A stretch of DNA of 64,000 bases from Micrococcus lylae NBRC 15355 (GCF_001570885.1 NZ_BCSN01000001.1:1-64000), one strand, 5' to 3'; positions 29,190-38,549 are shown, numbered from the stretch's first letter. Notes: generated by a model not told the origin, from the letters alone. Translations and numbers: made by a program.

Positions 29190-32024
29190 ATGACCTCCGC
29201 TTCTCCGCTCTCCCCGCTGGACCTGGACTCCTTCGTCTCCGGCCTCACGGTGGCGCAGGTGCTGCCGGAGCTCACCGACGCCCTGGCGGCCCACGGAGCG
29301 GCCGTGCTCCACGCCCCGCCGGGCACCGGCAAGACCACCGCGGTGCCCCCGCACGTCGCCCTGACGCTCGCCGACGCCTCGGGTGTGGCCGGGCGTTCCG
29401 ACGAGGGCCCCTGGCCCTCGTCTGCCGCTGCGCCTGCCGCGTCGGCCGGCTCGTCCCCCGACGTCGCCGCCGACACCGCCGCTGCGGCCGCACCCCGTGT
29501 TCTGGTCACCCAGCCCCGCCGCGTGGCGGTGCGCGCAGCCTGGCGCCGCCTCCATGCCGCGGTCGAGGCTGCGTATCGGGCCGCCGGCGCCGCCGAGCCC
29601 GCGGCGCGGCAGGCCGCCGACGCCGCGGTCGGCTACACGGTCCGCGGCGACGCCGTGGGCCGCGGCCGCAGCCAGGTCGAGTTCCTCACCCCGGGCGTGC
29701 TGGTCCGGCGCCTGCTGAACGACCCGGAGCTGGCCGGCGTCGGGGCGGTCCTGCTGGACGAGGTCCACGAGCGTGACCTGGACACGGACCTGCTCTTCGC
29801 ACTGCTGGCGGACCTGCGGCAGCTGCGCGAGGACCTGCAGGTCGTCGCGATGTCCGCCACCCTGGACGCCGAGGCCCTCGCGGCCCGATGGGCCGAAGGT
29901 ATGGGCCAGGACGCCGTTCCGGTGGTCCGCACCGAGGACGTCCTCCACCCGTTGACTGAGCGGTGGGCGCCCTACGGCTCCTCCCGCCTGACCGCGCGCG
30001 GCGGCTGCGAGCGCGGCTTCCTGGACCACGTGGCCGAGCAGACCGTGGCCGCGCACGCCGCGGCCCTCGCCGAGGACCCGGGCATCGACGCCCTGGTGTT
30101 CCTTCCCGGCGTGGCGGAGGTGGAGGCGGTGGCCGAGCGTATGCGCGCCCGCGTCCCGGCCCACGACGTGCTCACCCTCCACGGCCGCCAGGAGCCGGCC
30201 GAGCAGGACGCCGCCGTCGCCGGCCGCGCACCCGGCGGCGCCCCGCGCATCGTGGTCGCCACGAATGTCGCCGAGTCCTCGCTCACCGTGCCCGGGGTGC
30301 GTCTGGTGGTCGACTCCGCCCTGGCCCGCGAGCCGCGCAGAGACGCCGGCCGCGCCATGACCGGTCTGGTCACCGTGCAGGTCTCCCGGGCCGCCGCCGG
30401 GCAGCGGGCCGGTCGTGCCGCCCGCCTCGGCCCGGGCACCGTGGTCCGCTGCTGCAGCCGCTCCGCGCTCGGCACCGCTCCCGCCGCGCCGACGCCCGCG
30501 CTCGACGTGGTCGACCTCGCCCCGCTCGCCCTCGCCCTGGCCGCCTGGGGCGCCCCGCGCGGCGAGGGGCTGGTGTTGCCCCAGGAGCCGCCGGCCGGTG
30601 CGCTCGCCGAGGCCGAGGCCCGTCTGCAGTCCCTCGGCGCCGTGGACGCGGACGGCCGCATCACCGCCCACGGCACCGCCCTGTCCATGCTCCCGGTCCC
30701 GCCGCACCTCGGGCACGCCCTCGGGTACGGCGCGCAGGCCGTGGGGGAGCAGACGGCCGCGGACGTCGTCGCCCTGCTCGCGGCCGACCTGCGCGCCCCC
30801 GGAGCCGACCTCACCGCCGCCCTCGCCCAGGTCCGCCGGGGCGGACCCGAGTCCCGGATGTGGCGCCGTGAAGCCGACCGCCTCGAGCGCCTGCTGCGTC
30901 GCGGTGCTCTCGTTCCTTCCCTTCCCCTTCCCGACGACGGCGCCGGCGCCTCCGCCTCGCCCGGCACCTCCGCCTCGCCCGATGCCTCCGCGGCGACCGC
31001 CGCGCGCGGATCCGCCGTTTCCTCCGCAGGCCCCCGTCGTCTCGGCCGGGACGAGGAGGTCGGCTACGTGGTGGCCCTCGCGGCTCCGGACCGCATCGCC
31101 CGTCGGGTGGGGGAGTCCGACGCCTACCTGCTCGCCTCCGGCACCCGAGCGTCCCTGCCTGCGGACTCGCCGCTGCGGGGCAGCCACTGGCTGGCCGTCG
31201 CCGAGGTCCAGCGCACCGGCTCCGACGCCGAGGGCACCGGCGCCGTGGTCCGCGCCGCCGCCCCGCTGGGGGAGGAGGCCGCGATCGCCGCGGGAGCCGG
31301 ACTGCTCCGCCAGGAGCACACCGCCGTCTGGTCCGGCGGACGGCTCAGGGGCAGCCGCCGTCGCCTCCTCGGCGGCATCGAGCTGGCCGCCCACAGCGAG
31401 GCCCCCACCGTCGAGGCCGCCGCGGACGCCGTCCGCGCCGCGTGGGCCGAGGAAGGGCTGAAAGGTTGGGGCGGCGAGGCCGCGGACACGCTGCGCCGCC
31501 GCGTCCACCTGCTCCACCGCGTCCTGAAGGACCCCTGGCCGGACATGTCCGCCGCCGCCCTCGCCCAGGACGAGGACCTCGTCGCGGCCGTCGCCGCGCA
31601 GGTGGTGGCCGGCACCCCGCGGTCCCGGGTCGACCTCGCCGGACTGCTGCAGGGCCTGCTGCCCTGGCCCGCCGCCTCCGAGCTGGACACGCTCGCCCCC
31701 GCACTGCTGCCCATCCCCTCCGGGCGCACCGCCGCCGTGGAGTACCCGGAGGTCGGCGACGACGGCCAGCCCGTGCTCGCCGCCAAGCTCCAGGAGTTCT
31801 TCGGGGCCTCCGGCACGCCGACGGTCGCGGACGGACGCCAGCCGGTGCTGCTGCACCTGCTCTCGCCCGCCGGACGCCCGCTGGCCGTGACGGCGGACCT
31901 GCCCTCCTTCTGGGCCGGCGCCTACGCCCAGGTCCGTGCCGACATGCGCGGCAGGTATCCGAAGCACCCCTGGCCCGAGGACCCCACGACGGCCGAGGCC
32001 ACGGGACGGACCCGGCGTCGGTGA
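29190..32024 (+). CDS. hrpB: ATP-dependent helicase HrpB
   Basis: 944 residues. A DEAH-type helicase with Walker A PPGTGKTT (residues 43-50), the box LLDEVHERD (DEVH at 190-193), SAT motif MSATLDAEAL, motif V VATNVAESSLTVPGVRLVVDS and motif VI QRAGRAARLGPG, then the HrpB-specific C-terminal domain (PGGLL-like region near FWAGAYAQVRADMRGRYPKHPWPEDP). HrpB is assumed to be an RNA helicase of unclear role. An Ala/Ser-rich insert after residue 575 includes one dispersed motif copy in reverse (30927-30941). The start at 29190 is 63 bp from the divergent gene, without a clear ribosome site. Confidence 0.93.
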   Translation: MTSASPLSPLDLDSFVSGLTVAQVLPELTDALAAHGAAVLHAPPGTGKTTAVPPHVALTLADASGVAGRSDEGPWPSSAAAPAASAGSSPDVAADTAAAAAPRVLVTQPRRVAVRAAWRRLHAAVEAAYRAAGAAEPAARQAADAAVGYTVRGDAVGRGRSQVEFLTPGVLVRRLLNDPELAGVGAVLLDEVHERDLDTDLLFALLADLRQLREDLQVVAMSATLDAEALAARWAEGMGQDAVPVVRTEDVLHPLTERWAPYGSSRLTARGGCERGFLDHVAEQTVAAHAAALAEDPGIDALVFLPGVAEVEAVAERMRARVPAHDVLTLHGRQEPAEQDAAVAGRAPGGAPRIVVATNVAESSLTVPGVRLVVDSALAREPRRDAGRAMTGLVTVQVSRAAAGQRAGRAARLGPGTVVRCCSRSALGTAPAAPTPALDVVDLAPLALALAAWGAPRGEGLVLPQEPPAGALAEAEARLQSLGAVDADGRITAHGTALSMLPVPPHLGHALGYGAQAVGEQTAADVVALLAADLRAPGADLTAALAQVRRGGPESRMWRREADRLERLLRRGALVPSLPLPDDGAGASASPGTSASPDASAATAARGSAVSSAGPRRLGRDEEVGYVVALAAPDRIARRVGESDAYLLASGTRASLPADSPLRGSHWLAVAEVQRTGSDAEGTGAVVRAAAPLGEEAAIAAGAGLLRQEHTAVWSGGRLRGSRRRLLGGIELAAHSEAPTVEAAADAVRAAWAEEGLKGWGGEAADTLRRRVHLLHRVLKDPWPDMSAAALAQDEDLVAAVAAQVVAGTPRSRVDLAGLLQGLLPWPAASELDTLAPALLPIPSGRTAAVEYPEVGDDGQPVLAAKLQEFFGASGTPTVADGRQPVLLHLLSPAGRPLAVTADLPSFWAGAYAQVRADMRGRYPKHPWPEDPTTAEATGRTRRR

Positions 32025-32140
32025 GCCGGGCCCCGGCGGTCCGTCCGCGGACGGTGCGGCCGGGCAGGAAGTCGGGGTGCCGTCGTCGTGAAACAGGGCC
32101 CCGTAGGGGCACGGTGCGTGCTGACGGACGGCGAAGGGTC

Positions 32141-32146
32141 TAGGGT
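32141..32146 (+). promoter_or_regulatory. Probable promoter of the sugar ABC operon (TAGGGT)
   Basis: TAGGGT 45 bp before the start codon of the binding-protein gene; AAGGAA is the ribosome site. The leader is too short for a riboswitch. No sugar-repressor operator palindrome was recognised. Confidence 0.4.
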
Positions 32147-32190
32147 GTAGCGCAGATCACCCGGAAGACGGACGACAAGGAATCCCCGCC

Positions 32191-33504
32191 ATGACGACTC
32201 CCCCCACCCGGTGCGGCCGGGGCCGGATGCTCGCGGCGACCGGCCTGGCCGCCGCCGCCCTGGTCTTGAGCGGATGCGCCGCCGACGACGGCGGAGGCAC
32301 TCCGGTGCTGACCTGGTACACGAATCCGGACGACGGCGGCCAGGCAACCATCGCCCAGCAGTGCACCGAGGCATCCGACGGGAGGTACCGCATCGAGACC
32401 TCCATGCTCCCCACCGAGGCCTCCGCGCAGCGGGAGCAGCTCACCCGTCGCCTCGCCGCCGGCGACTCGTCCATGGACATCATGTCCCTGGACCCGCCGT
32501 TCGTGCCCGAGCTCGCCGAGCCCGGCTTCCTGGCGCCGGTGCCCCAGGAGCTGCAGAAGACCGCGCAGGAGAACACCCTCGACGGCGCGCTCGCCGGCGC
32601 GACGTGGAAGGACGAGCTCGTGACCGTCCCGTTCTGGGCCAACACGCAGCTGCTCTGGTACCGCAAGTCGGTGGCCGAGGCCGCCGGACTGGACATGGAC
32701 AAGCCGGTCACCTGGGACCAGCTGATCGAGGCCGCCGAGGCCGAGGACAAGTACCTCGGCGTCCAGGGGGCCCGCGCGGAGTCCATGACCGTGTGGCTCA
32801 ACGCGCTCGTCGCCGGCGGCGGGGACGAGATCATCGTGGACCCTGAGGCCTCGGCGGACGAGATGACCACCAACCTCGCCGGTGAGGCCGGCACGAAGGC
32901 CGCCGAGATCGTCTCGACCATCGGCAAGAAGGGCCTCGGCGGCCCCGGCCTGCCGACCCAGCGTGAGAACGAGGCGATGCTGCAGTTCCAGGGGGACAAG
33001 GGCTCGTTCATGGTGAACTGGCCGTTCATCTGGGCGGCCACCAACGCCTCGGTCGAGGCGGGAGACCTGCCCGAGGACCTCCCGGAGGACATCGGCTGGA
33101 CCACCTACCCGCAGACCGTCGAGGGGCACGAGGCCGCACCGCCGCTGGGCGGCATCAACCTGGGGGTCGGCGCGAAGTCCGAGCATCAGGACCTGGCCTG
33201 GGATGCCGTCTCCTGCATCACCTCCGCCGAACACCAGGCGGACTACTTCGTCACCAACGGCAACCCGCCGGCAGACCCGAAGGCCTACGAGGACGAGCGC
33301 ATCAAGGACGCCTACCCCATGGCGGACGCGATCCGCGACTCCCTGGACATCGCGAAGCCGCGACCGCAGACGCCGTACTACAACGAGGTCTCCACGGCCA
33401 TCCAGCAGCGCTACGCGCCGGTCTCCGGCGTCAACCCCGCCACCACGCCGGAGGAGACGAACACCTTCATCGAGCAGATCCTCCGAGGGGAGCGCCTCCT
33501 GTGA
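32191..33504 (+). CDS. Carbohydrate ABC transporter substrate-binding lipoprotein (LpqY-like)
   Basis: 437 residues. The lipoprotein signal ends in LVLSGC (Cys 29). The mature part is an extracellular solute-binding protein family 1: VLTWYTNPDDGG, RRLAAGDSSMDIMSLDPPFVPELAEPGFLAPV, and VPFWANTQLLWYRKS. Overall it resembles LpqY/ThuE trehalose- or maltose-type binding proteins of actinobacteria. It captures sugar outside the membrane and delivers it to the two permeases encoded next. Its stop overlaps the start of the first permease (GTGA). The exact sugar is inferred from family and operon composition only. Confidence 0.85.
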   Translation: MTTPPTRCGRGRMLAATGLAAAALVLSGCAADDGGGTPVLTWYTNPDDGGQATIAQQCTEASDGRYRIETSMLPTEASAQREQLTRRLAAGDSSMDIMSLDPPFVPELAEPGFLAPVPQELQKTAQENTLDGALAGATWKDELVTVPFWANTQLLWYRKSVAEAAGLDMDKPVTWDQLIEAAEAEDKYLGVQGARAESMTVWLNALVAGGGDEIIVDPEASADEMTTNLAGEAGTKAAEIVSTIGKKGLGGPGLPTQRENEAMLQFQGDKGSFMVNWPFIWAATNASVEAGDLPEDLPEDIGWTTYPQTVEGHEAAPPLGGINLGVGAKSEHQDLAWDAVSCITSAEHQADYFVTNGNPPADPKAYEDERIKDAYPMADAIRDSLDIAKPRPQTPYYNEVSTAIQQRYAPVSGVNPATTPEETNTFIEQILRGERLL

Positions 33505-34448
33505 GCACCGTGTCCGCCCCCGAGCGCGCATCCGGGCGCCGCCGCGTCCGCTCCGCCCGTGCGAAGTCCGAGGCCCGCCTCGGCATGATGCTGGCCGCCC
33601 CGGCGTTCCTCATCATGCTGTTCGTGGTGCTGTACCCCATCGTCCAGGCCGTCTGGGACTCCCTGTTCAGCTTCCGCCTGACCGCGCCGGCGGACAAGGA
33701 GTTCGTGGGCCTGAAGAACTACGGCACCATCCTCACCGACCCCGTGTTCTGGTCCGACCTGGGCGTCACACTGCTCATCACGGTGGTCACCGTGGCGGTC
33801 GAGCTCGTGCTCGGCTTCCTCCTGGCCCTGGTGATGCACCATGCGATCAAGTCCACCAAGGGGCTGGTCCGCACCATGATCCTGGTGCCCTACGGCATCA
33901 TCACGGTGGTGTCCGCCTTCGCGTGGTTCTACATGTTCTCGATCGACTCGGGGTACATGAACTCGTGGCTGTCCTGGCTGCCCGGCGTGGACGCGAACCT
34001 CAACTGGTTCGCCCAGGGCTCCACGGCGCTGTTCGTGATCATGCTCTCGGAGATCTGGAAGACCACCCCGTTCATCTCCCTGCTGCTGCTCTCCGGCCTG
34101 GCCCAGGTCCCCGGCGACCTCACCGAGGCGGCCGCCGTGGACGGCGCCACCCGCTGGCAGCGCCTCACCCGCGTGATCCTGCCCAACATGAAGGCGGCCA
34201 TCATGGTGGCGGTCCTGTTCCGCGCGATGGACGCCTTCCGCATTTTCGACGCCATCTTCATCATGACCAACGGCGCCTACGGCACTGAGGCACTGTCCCT
34301 GCTGGCGTACCGGACCTCCATCGGGCGCCTGGAGATCGGCCTCGGCTCGGCGGTCTCCGTCATCCTGTTCCTGTGCGTGGCGCTGATGGCCTTCATCGCG
34401 GTGAAGGGCTTCAAGGTGGACCTCGCCGACCGAGGAGGCAACCAGTGA
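33501..34448 (+). CDS. Sugar ABC transporter permease (SugA/MalF-like)
   Basis: 315 residues, GTG start overlapping the previous stop by four bases. Six membrane helices begin at LGMMLAAPAFLIMLFVVLYPIVQAVWDSLFSF. The cytoplasmic EAA loop that docks to the ATPase reads EAAAVDGATRWQRLTRVILP. This is the first of the two complementary permeases of the importer, and its stop overlaps the second one, again as GTGA. The tight coupling suggests equal stoichiometry. The trehalose/maltose specificity is inferred. Confidence 0.9.
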   Translation: MSTVSAPERASGRRRVRSARAKSEARLGMMLAAPAFLIMLFVVLYPIVQAVWDSLFSFRLTAPADKEFVGLKNYGTILTDPVFWSDLGVTLLITVVTVAVELVLGFLLALVMHHAIKSTKGLVRTMILVPYGIITVVSAFAWFYMFSIDSGYMNSWLSWLPGVDANLNWFAQGSTALFVIMLSEIWKTTPFISLLLLSGLAQVPGDLTEAAAVDGATRWQRLTRVILPNMKAAIMVAVLFRAMDAFRIFDAIFIMTNGAYGTEALSLLAYRTSIGRLEIGLGSAVSVILFLCVALMAFIAVKGFKVDLADRGGNQ

Positions 34449-35386
34449 GCACTGTGGCAACCCCTGACAAGTCCGGCAACGCACCGGACACGTCCGCGCA
34501 CGGGCGCACGGAGGCAGGGCGCAGCGCAGCGCCTCCGGCCAGGAAGAAGTCCGGGACGGGTCGGATCACCCTCGGCTGGTGGGTACTCACCGTGCTGATC
34601 GGCATCTGGTGCCTGTTCCCGGTGTTCTCCATCCTGGCCACCAGCTTCAAGACGCCCTCGGACCTGTCCAACGGCCGGCTGCTGCCGACCTCCTGGTCCA
34701 CCGTGAACTACGAGGAGATCTTCGTGGGCGGCTCCCGCGAGCTGTTCCTCACGGCACTGCGGAACTCGGTGGGCATCTCGGTGATCGCCACCGTGGTCGC
34801 CGTCGTCCTGGCCACCCTGTGCGCCTATGCGATCGCGCGCCTGGACTTCCCCGGCAAGCGGCTGGTGCTGACGGTCTCCCTGATGGTCTCCATGTTCCCG
34901 GTGATCTCGCTGGTGACCCCGCTGTTCAACGTGTGGCGGACCATCGGCCTGTACGACACCTGGCTCGGCCTGATCATCCCCTACCTCTCGCTCACCCTGC
35001 CGATCTCCATCTGGACGCTGGCCGCGTTCTTCAAGCAGATCCCGTGGGAGCTGGACCAGGCCGCCCAGGTGGACGGCGCCACCCCGCTGCAGGCGTTCAG
35101 GAAGGTGATCGTCCCGCTGGCCGCACCCGGCGTGTTCACCACCGCGATCATCGCGTTCTTCATCGCCTGGAACGACTTCGTCTACGGCATCTCGCTGACC
35201 TCCACGGAGACGGCACGTCCGGTGCCGGCGGCACTGGCGTTCTTCACCGGCGCCTCGCAGTTCGAGTCGCCGACCGGCGCGATCTCCGCCGCCGCGATCA
35301 TCGTGACCATCCCGATCGTGCTCCTGGTGCTCTTCTTCCAGAAGCAGATCGTGGCCGGCCTGACCAACGGCGCCGTCAAGGGCTGA
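34445..35386 (+). CDS. Sugar ABC transporter permease (SugB/MalG-like)
   Basis: 313 residues, GTG start. A 40-residue Ser/Ala/Gly-rich cytoplasmic leader precedes six helices starting ITLGWWVLTVLIGIWCLFPVFSILATSFK. The EAA loop is QAAQVDGATPLQAFRKVIVPLAAPG. The length and MalG-like C-terminus (VLFFQKQIVAGLTNGAVKG) fit the CUT1 family of sugar importers. The ATPase gene follows 35 bp later with its own ribosome site. Confidence 0.9.
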   Translation: MSTVATPDKSGNAPDTSAHGRTEAGRSAAPPARKKSGTGRITLGWWVLTVLIGIWCLFPVFSILATSFKTPSDLSNGRLLPTSWSTVNYEEIFVGGSRELFLTALRNSVGISVIATVVAVVLATLCAYAIARLDFPGKRLVLTVSLMVSMFPVISLVTPLFNVWRTIGLYDTWLGLIIPYLSLTLPISIWTLAAFFKQIPWELDQAAQVDGATPLQAFRKVIVPLAAPGVFTTAIIAFFIAWNDFVYGISLTSTETARPVPAALAFFTGASQFESPTGAISAAAIIVTIPIVLLVLFFQKQIVAGLTNGAVKG

Positions 35387-35421
35387 GGCCCGGACCAACG
35401 CTTCGAAAGGACCCTGAACCG

Positions 35422-36789
35422 ATGGCCTCCATCACCCTGAACAACATCCACAAGACCTACGACGACGGCTTCCATGCGGTGAAGGGCGTCGACCTGGAGA
35501 TCGCCGACGGCGAGTTCGTGATCCTCGTGGGCCCCTCCGGCTGCGGCAAGTCCACCCTGCTGCGCATGGTCGTGGGCCTGGAGGACATCACCGACGGTGA
35601 TCTGCTGATCGGTGAGCGCCGCGTCAACGAGGTGGCGCCGAAGGACCGCAACCTCGCCATGGTGTTCCAGAACTACGCGCTGTACCCGCACCTGACGGTG
35701 TTCGAGAACATCGCGTTCCCCCTGCGCCTGAACAAGGACGCCAAGCTCTCCGAGGACCAGATCAAGGCCAAGGTGGCCGAGGCGTCCCGCATGCTGGAGC
35801 TGGACGACCACCTGGACCGCAAGCCCGGCAACCTCTCCGGCGGCCAGCGCCAGCGCGTGGCCATGGGCCGTGCGATCGTCCGTGAGGCCGACGCGTTCCT
35901 GTTCGACGAGCCGCTGTCCAACCTGGACGCCAAGCTGCGCGGCCAGATGCGCGCCGAGATCGCCCAGATGCAGCGCCGCCTCGGCATCACCTCCATCTAC
36001 GTGACCCACGACCAGACCGAGGCGATGACGCTCGGCGACCGCGTGGCCGTCCTGAAGAAGGGCGAGCTGCAGCAGGTGGCCTCCCCGCGTGAGCTCTACG
36101 AGCAGCCGATCAACCTGTTCGTGGCCGGCTTCATCGGCTCCCCGTCGATGAACTTCCTGCCCGCCAGCCTCAAGTCCGAGGGCGGCCGCCACGTCCTGTC
36201 CTCGCCGATCGGGGACATCCCGGTGCCGGAGGCCAAGGCCAAGGCCGCCGAGGGGCGCGACCTGGTGTTCGTGGGCCTGCGCCCCGAGTTCTTCGAGGAC
36301 GCCTCCCTCGTGGACGAGGACAAGAAGTCCAAGGGCTCGATCTTCCAGGTGGAGCTGACCCACCTGGAGTGGCTGGGCCACGAGCAGTACGGCCACATCG
36401 AGTTCGACCCGGACCCGGAGGTCAAGACCATGCTCTCCGACCTGGCGAAGGAGATGGACGCGGACGAGCTGCGCCCGGTGGTGGTGACCACCCTGTCCGC
36501 CGAGTCCCGCGTCCGCCCGGGCACCCCGGTGGACCTGTGGGTGGACACCTCCCGCATCCACCTCTTCGACCCGAAGACCGGTGAGAACCTGACCCGCGAC
36601 CCCGAGGCCGGCGCCGAGCTGACCCGCATGGCCGGCGAGGAGCGCCAGCGTCAGATCGACCTGGCCCAGGAGAACGACCGGAAGAAGGAGCAGGAGGGCG
36701 CGGGGCACCGGACCGAGGACGCCATCGGGGACAACCTCGACCACGGCACCGAGGGCGAAGGCCGCACCGGCTCCCACGCCCAGGGCTGA
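35422..36789 (+). CDS. Sugar ABC transporter ATP-binding protein (SugC/UgpC/MsmK-like)
   Basis: 455 residues. The nucleotide-binding domain has Walker A GPSGCGKST (residues 38-46), Q-loop FQNYALYPH, signature LSGGQRQRVAMGRAIVR, Walker B AFLFDEPLSNLDAKLR and switch His in YVTHDQTEAMTLG. A TOBE/OB domain follows (residues 240-400), as in the CUT1 ATPases that can serve several sugar importers. The last 60 residues are an unusual charged tail (KKEQEGAGHRTEDAIGDNLDHG). It completes the importer; no repressor gene or hydrolase is adjacent. Confidence 0.92.
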   Translation: MASITLNNIHKTYDDGFHAVKGVDLEIADGEFVILVGPSGCGKSTLLRMVVGLEDITDGDLLIGERRVNEVAPKDRNLAMVFQNYALYPHLTVFENIAFPLRLNKDAKLSEDQIKAKVAEASRMLELDDHLDRKPGNLSGGQRQRVAMGRAIVREADAFLFDEPLSNLDAKLRGQMRAEIAQMQRRLGITSIYVTHDQTEAMTLGDRVAVLKKGELQQVASPRELYEQPINLFVAGFIGSPSMNFLPASLKSEGGRHVLSSPIGDIPVPEAKAKAAEGRDLVFVGLRPEFFEDASLVDEDKKSKGSIFQVELTHLEWLGHEQYGHIEFDPDPEVKTMLSDLAKEMDADELRPVVVTTLSAESRVRPGTPVDLWVDTSRIHLFDPKTGENLTRDPEAGAELTRMAGEERQRQIDLAQENDRKKEQEGAGHRTEDAIGDNLDHGTEGEGRTGSHAQG

Positions 36790-36847
36790 CGCTCCCGGGG
36801 CGTCCTGGGCTGACGCTCCCGGGGCGCCCTGGCCCTGGCCCACAGCA

Positions 36848-36908
36848 AAAGTGAGGGGAAGACACGGTCTCGTTCGCCGATCTCGACGCCGTGTCTTGCC
36901 CTCACTTT
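36848..36908. repeat. Near-perfect 20-bp inverted repeat between convergent genes
   Basis: Arms AAAGTGAGGGGAAGACACGG (36848-36867) and its complement at 36889-36908 pair at 19 of 20 positions, loop 21 bp. A degenerate relative lies at 7466-7530. It separates the ABC operon from the convergent dehydrogenase gene and could end both transcripts. A short direct repeat (GACGCTCCCGGGGCG) precedes it at 36788-36830. Confidence 0.85.
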
Positions 36909-36948
36909 CGCCTTGGCCGCCTTGGTGGCGTTGGTCGCCGTGTTCGGC

Positions 36949-37920
36949 TCAGTACCCGCCCTCGACGTCCACGAGCCCCTCGAGCTCCCTGCCCTCCGCG
37001 CGGGCGGCGAGGTTCCGCCGGATCCGCGCATCGAGCAGCGGGATGCACATCTCCGGGGTGTCGGCGGTGTGCGGGGTGATCAGACAGCGCGGCTCGGCCC
37101 ACAGCGGATGCCCGTCCGGCAGCGGCTCGGGGTCGGTCACGTCCGTGCCGTAGGAGCGGATCTTCCCGGCGGCCAGGGCGGCGGTCACGGCGTCGGTGTC
37201 CACGAGCACGCCGCGGCCGACGTTGACCAGCACCGCGTCGTCGTCCATGAGCTCCAGCTGCCGTGCGCCCACGATCCCGCGGGTCTGGTCGGTCGCGGCG
37301 GCGGCCAGCATGACCACGTCGGCTCCGGGCAGCACCTCGTCGAACCGGTCGGTCGTCACGGTGACGTCCGCGCCGGGCACGTCGTCCGCCCTGCGCCGCA
37401 CCGCGGTGACGTGCACGTCCCAGGCCTTGAGCAGTCGGATGTACTCCTGTGCGATGCCCCCGCCGCCGAGCACCACCGCGCGGGCCCCGTCGAGGCTCTT
37501 CCCCCGGCACTGACCCCAGGACGTCGCCGTGACGCGCTCGGGCAGATGCCGCAGCAGCGCGAGGGTCAGCATCAGGGCGTGCTCGGCCACCGGCGGGGCA
37601 TAGGTGCCCTTCGCCGACGTCCAGGTGATCTCCGGGCGGCTGCGCACGAGCGGCACATAGGCCTCGATCCCGGCGAAGGGGAACTGCACCCAGTCGATCT
37701 GCGGGTTCGCCTTGAGTGCGGCGCGCACGTCCTCCACCGGGATCGGGGTCAGCAGCACCAGCGCGGTCGCGTCGCCGTCGCCGTGGGGTGACCCGTCCGT
37801 CCCGACGACGGCCCCTCCCGTCTGCGTGACGGCCTCCGTCGGCCCGCGGCGGGCCTCGGCGTAGCGGGTGCCGGCCAGCTGCTCGGCCGTCGGCAGGATC
37901 AGCAGGCGTTCGGCGCGCAC
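36949..37920 (-). CDS. D-isomer-specific 2-hydroxyacid dehydrogenase
   Basis: 323 residues, GTG start. The NAD-binding domain shows AVVLGGGGIAQEYIRLLKAW, then DVVMLAAAATDQTRG, LVNVGRGVLVDTDAV and TPHTADTPEM with the catalytic-type His; Arg and Glu of the relay lie in VGRG and DPEPLP. It would reduce a 2-oxoacid or oxidise a D-2-hydroxyacid. One dispersed motif lies near the N-terminus in reverse (37800-37813, read as AVVGTDG), in a non-conserved loop. Its GTG follows the stop of the gamma-carbonic-anhydrase-like gene by two bases, so the two are co-translated. The substrate is unknown. Confidence 0.87.
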   Translation of the reverse strand: MRAERLLILPTAEQLAGTRYAEARRGPTEAVTQTGGAVVGTDGSPHGDGDATALVLLTPIPVEDVRAALKANPQIDWVQFPFAGIEAYVPLVRSRPEITWTSAKGTYAPPVAEHALMLTLALLRHLPERVTATSWGQCRGKSLDGARAVVLGGGGIAQEYIRLLKAWDVHVTAVRRRADDVPGADVTVTTDRFDEVLPGADVVMLAAAATDQTRGIVGARQLELMDDDAVLVNVGRGVLVDTDAVTAALAAGKIRSYGTDVTDPEPLPDGHPLWAEPRCLITPHTADTPEMCIPLLDARIRRNLAARAEGRELEGLVDVEGGY

Positions 37921-37922
37921 CC

Positions 37923-38444
37923 TCAGCCCTCCTGGGCGGCCTTGTGGGCCGCGGACAGCTCGAGGTAGATGCTTGCGTTGCGCTTCAGGGACTCGCGTTC
38001 CTCGTCCGAGAGCGGGCGGCGCACCTTGGCCGGGACACCGGCCACCAGGGAGCCGGCGGGGACCTCGGTGCCCTCCAGCACGAGGGCGCCGGCGGCCACG
38101 AGGGAGCCGGCGCCGATCGTGGCGCCGTTCATGACGGTGGCGGACATGCCGATCAGGCAGTCGTCCCCGACCTTCGCGCCGTGCACCACGGCCGAGTGGC
38201 CCACGGAGACGCCGGAGCCCAGCTCGCAGGGGAAGCCCTCATCCGCGTGCAGCACCACGTTGTCCTGCAGGTTGGTGCCCTCGCCCACGCGGATGGGCGC
38301 GGAGTCGCCGCGTGCGGAGACGCCGTAGAAGGCGGAGGAGCGCTCGGCCATCTCGACGTCGCCGGTGATCGCGGCGGTCGGGGCGAGGAAGACGGACTCG
38401 TGGATGCGGGGCGTAGCGCCCTTCACGGTGATGATGTGTGCCAT
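37923..38444 (-). CDS. Gamma-carbonic-anhydrase-family hexapeptide-repeat protein
   Basis: 173 residues forming a left-handed beta-helix: repeated hexapeptides such as VFLAPTAAITGDVEMAERSSAFYGVSARGD and VSVGHSAVVHGAKVGDDCLIGMSATVMNGATIGAGSLV. The metal-ligand histidines appear as VVLHAD, VGHSAVVHG. Homologues (YrdA/PaaY/CamH) bind zinc or iron; only some are true carbonic anhydrases, others act as thioesterase or are inactive, so activity is uncertain. TAGCCT lies six bases before the ATG, giving a leaderless-type start. It leads a two-gene unit with the hydroxyacid dehydrogenase. Confidence 0.88.
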   Translation of the reverse strand: MAHIITVKGATPRIHESVFLAPTAAITGDVEMAERSSAFYGVSARGDSAPIRVGEGTNLQDNVVLHADEGFPCELGSGVSVGHSAVVHGAKVGDDCLIGMSATVMNGATIGAGSLVAAGALVLEGTEVPAGSLVAGVPAKVRRPLSDEERESLKRNASIYLELSAAHKAAQEG

Positions 38445-38485
38445 GTCACCAGGCTACGGGGAGCGGACAGGCGGCGGCGAGCGCC

Positions 38486-38549
38486 GCCGTCGTCCGGGGC
38501 CTGACGACGACGGCCGGGTCCCTCCGTCTTCCCGGCGAGGGTCGTCGTC
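38486..38549. terminator. Hairpins made of CCGTCGTC/GACGACGG halves downstream of purU
   Basis: GCCGTCGTC (38486-38494) pairs with GACGACGGC (38506-38514); alternatively GACGACGAC (38503-38511) pairs with GTCGTCGTC (38541-38549). The second right arm is part of a near-match to the dispersed motif (GGTCGTCGTCGGGAAGG). It lies between the purU stop and the next gene in the same direction. Confidence 0.5.

Noticed and set aside
27261-31967. A minus-strand open frame of over 1500 codons
   Set aside because: The portion beyond 29126 is the antisense of hrpB and has no coherent protein signature; the start at 29126 has a good -10 box.
32191-36789. Assigning lpqY-sugABC gene names
   Set aside because: The operon fits a trehalose/maltose-type importer, but CUT1 importers for other sugars look similar, so symbols were left blank.
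37923-38444. Calling this a true carbonic anhydrase
   Set aside because: Many hexapeptide homologues lack the activity and sequence alone does not settle it.
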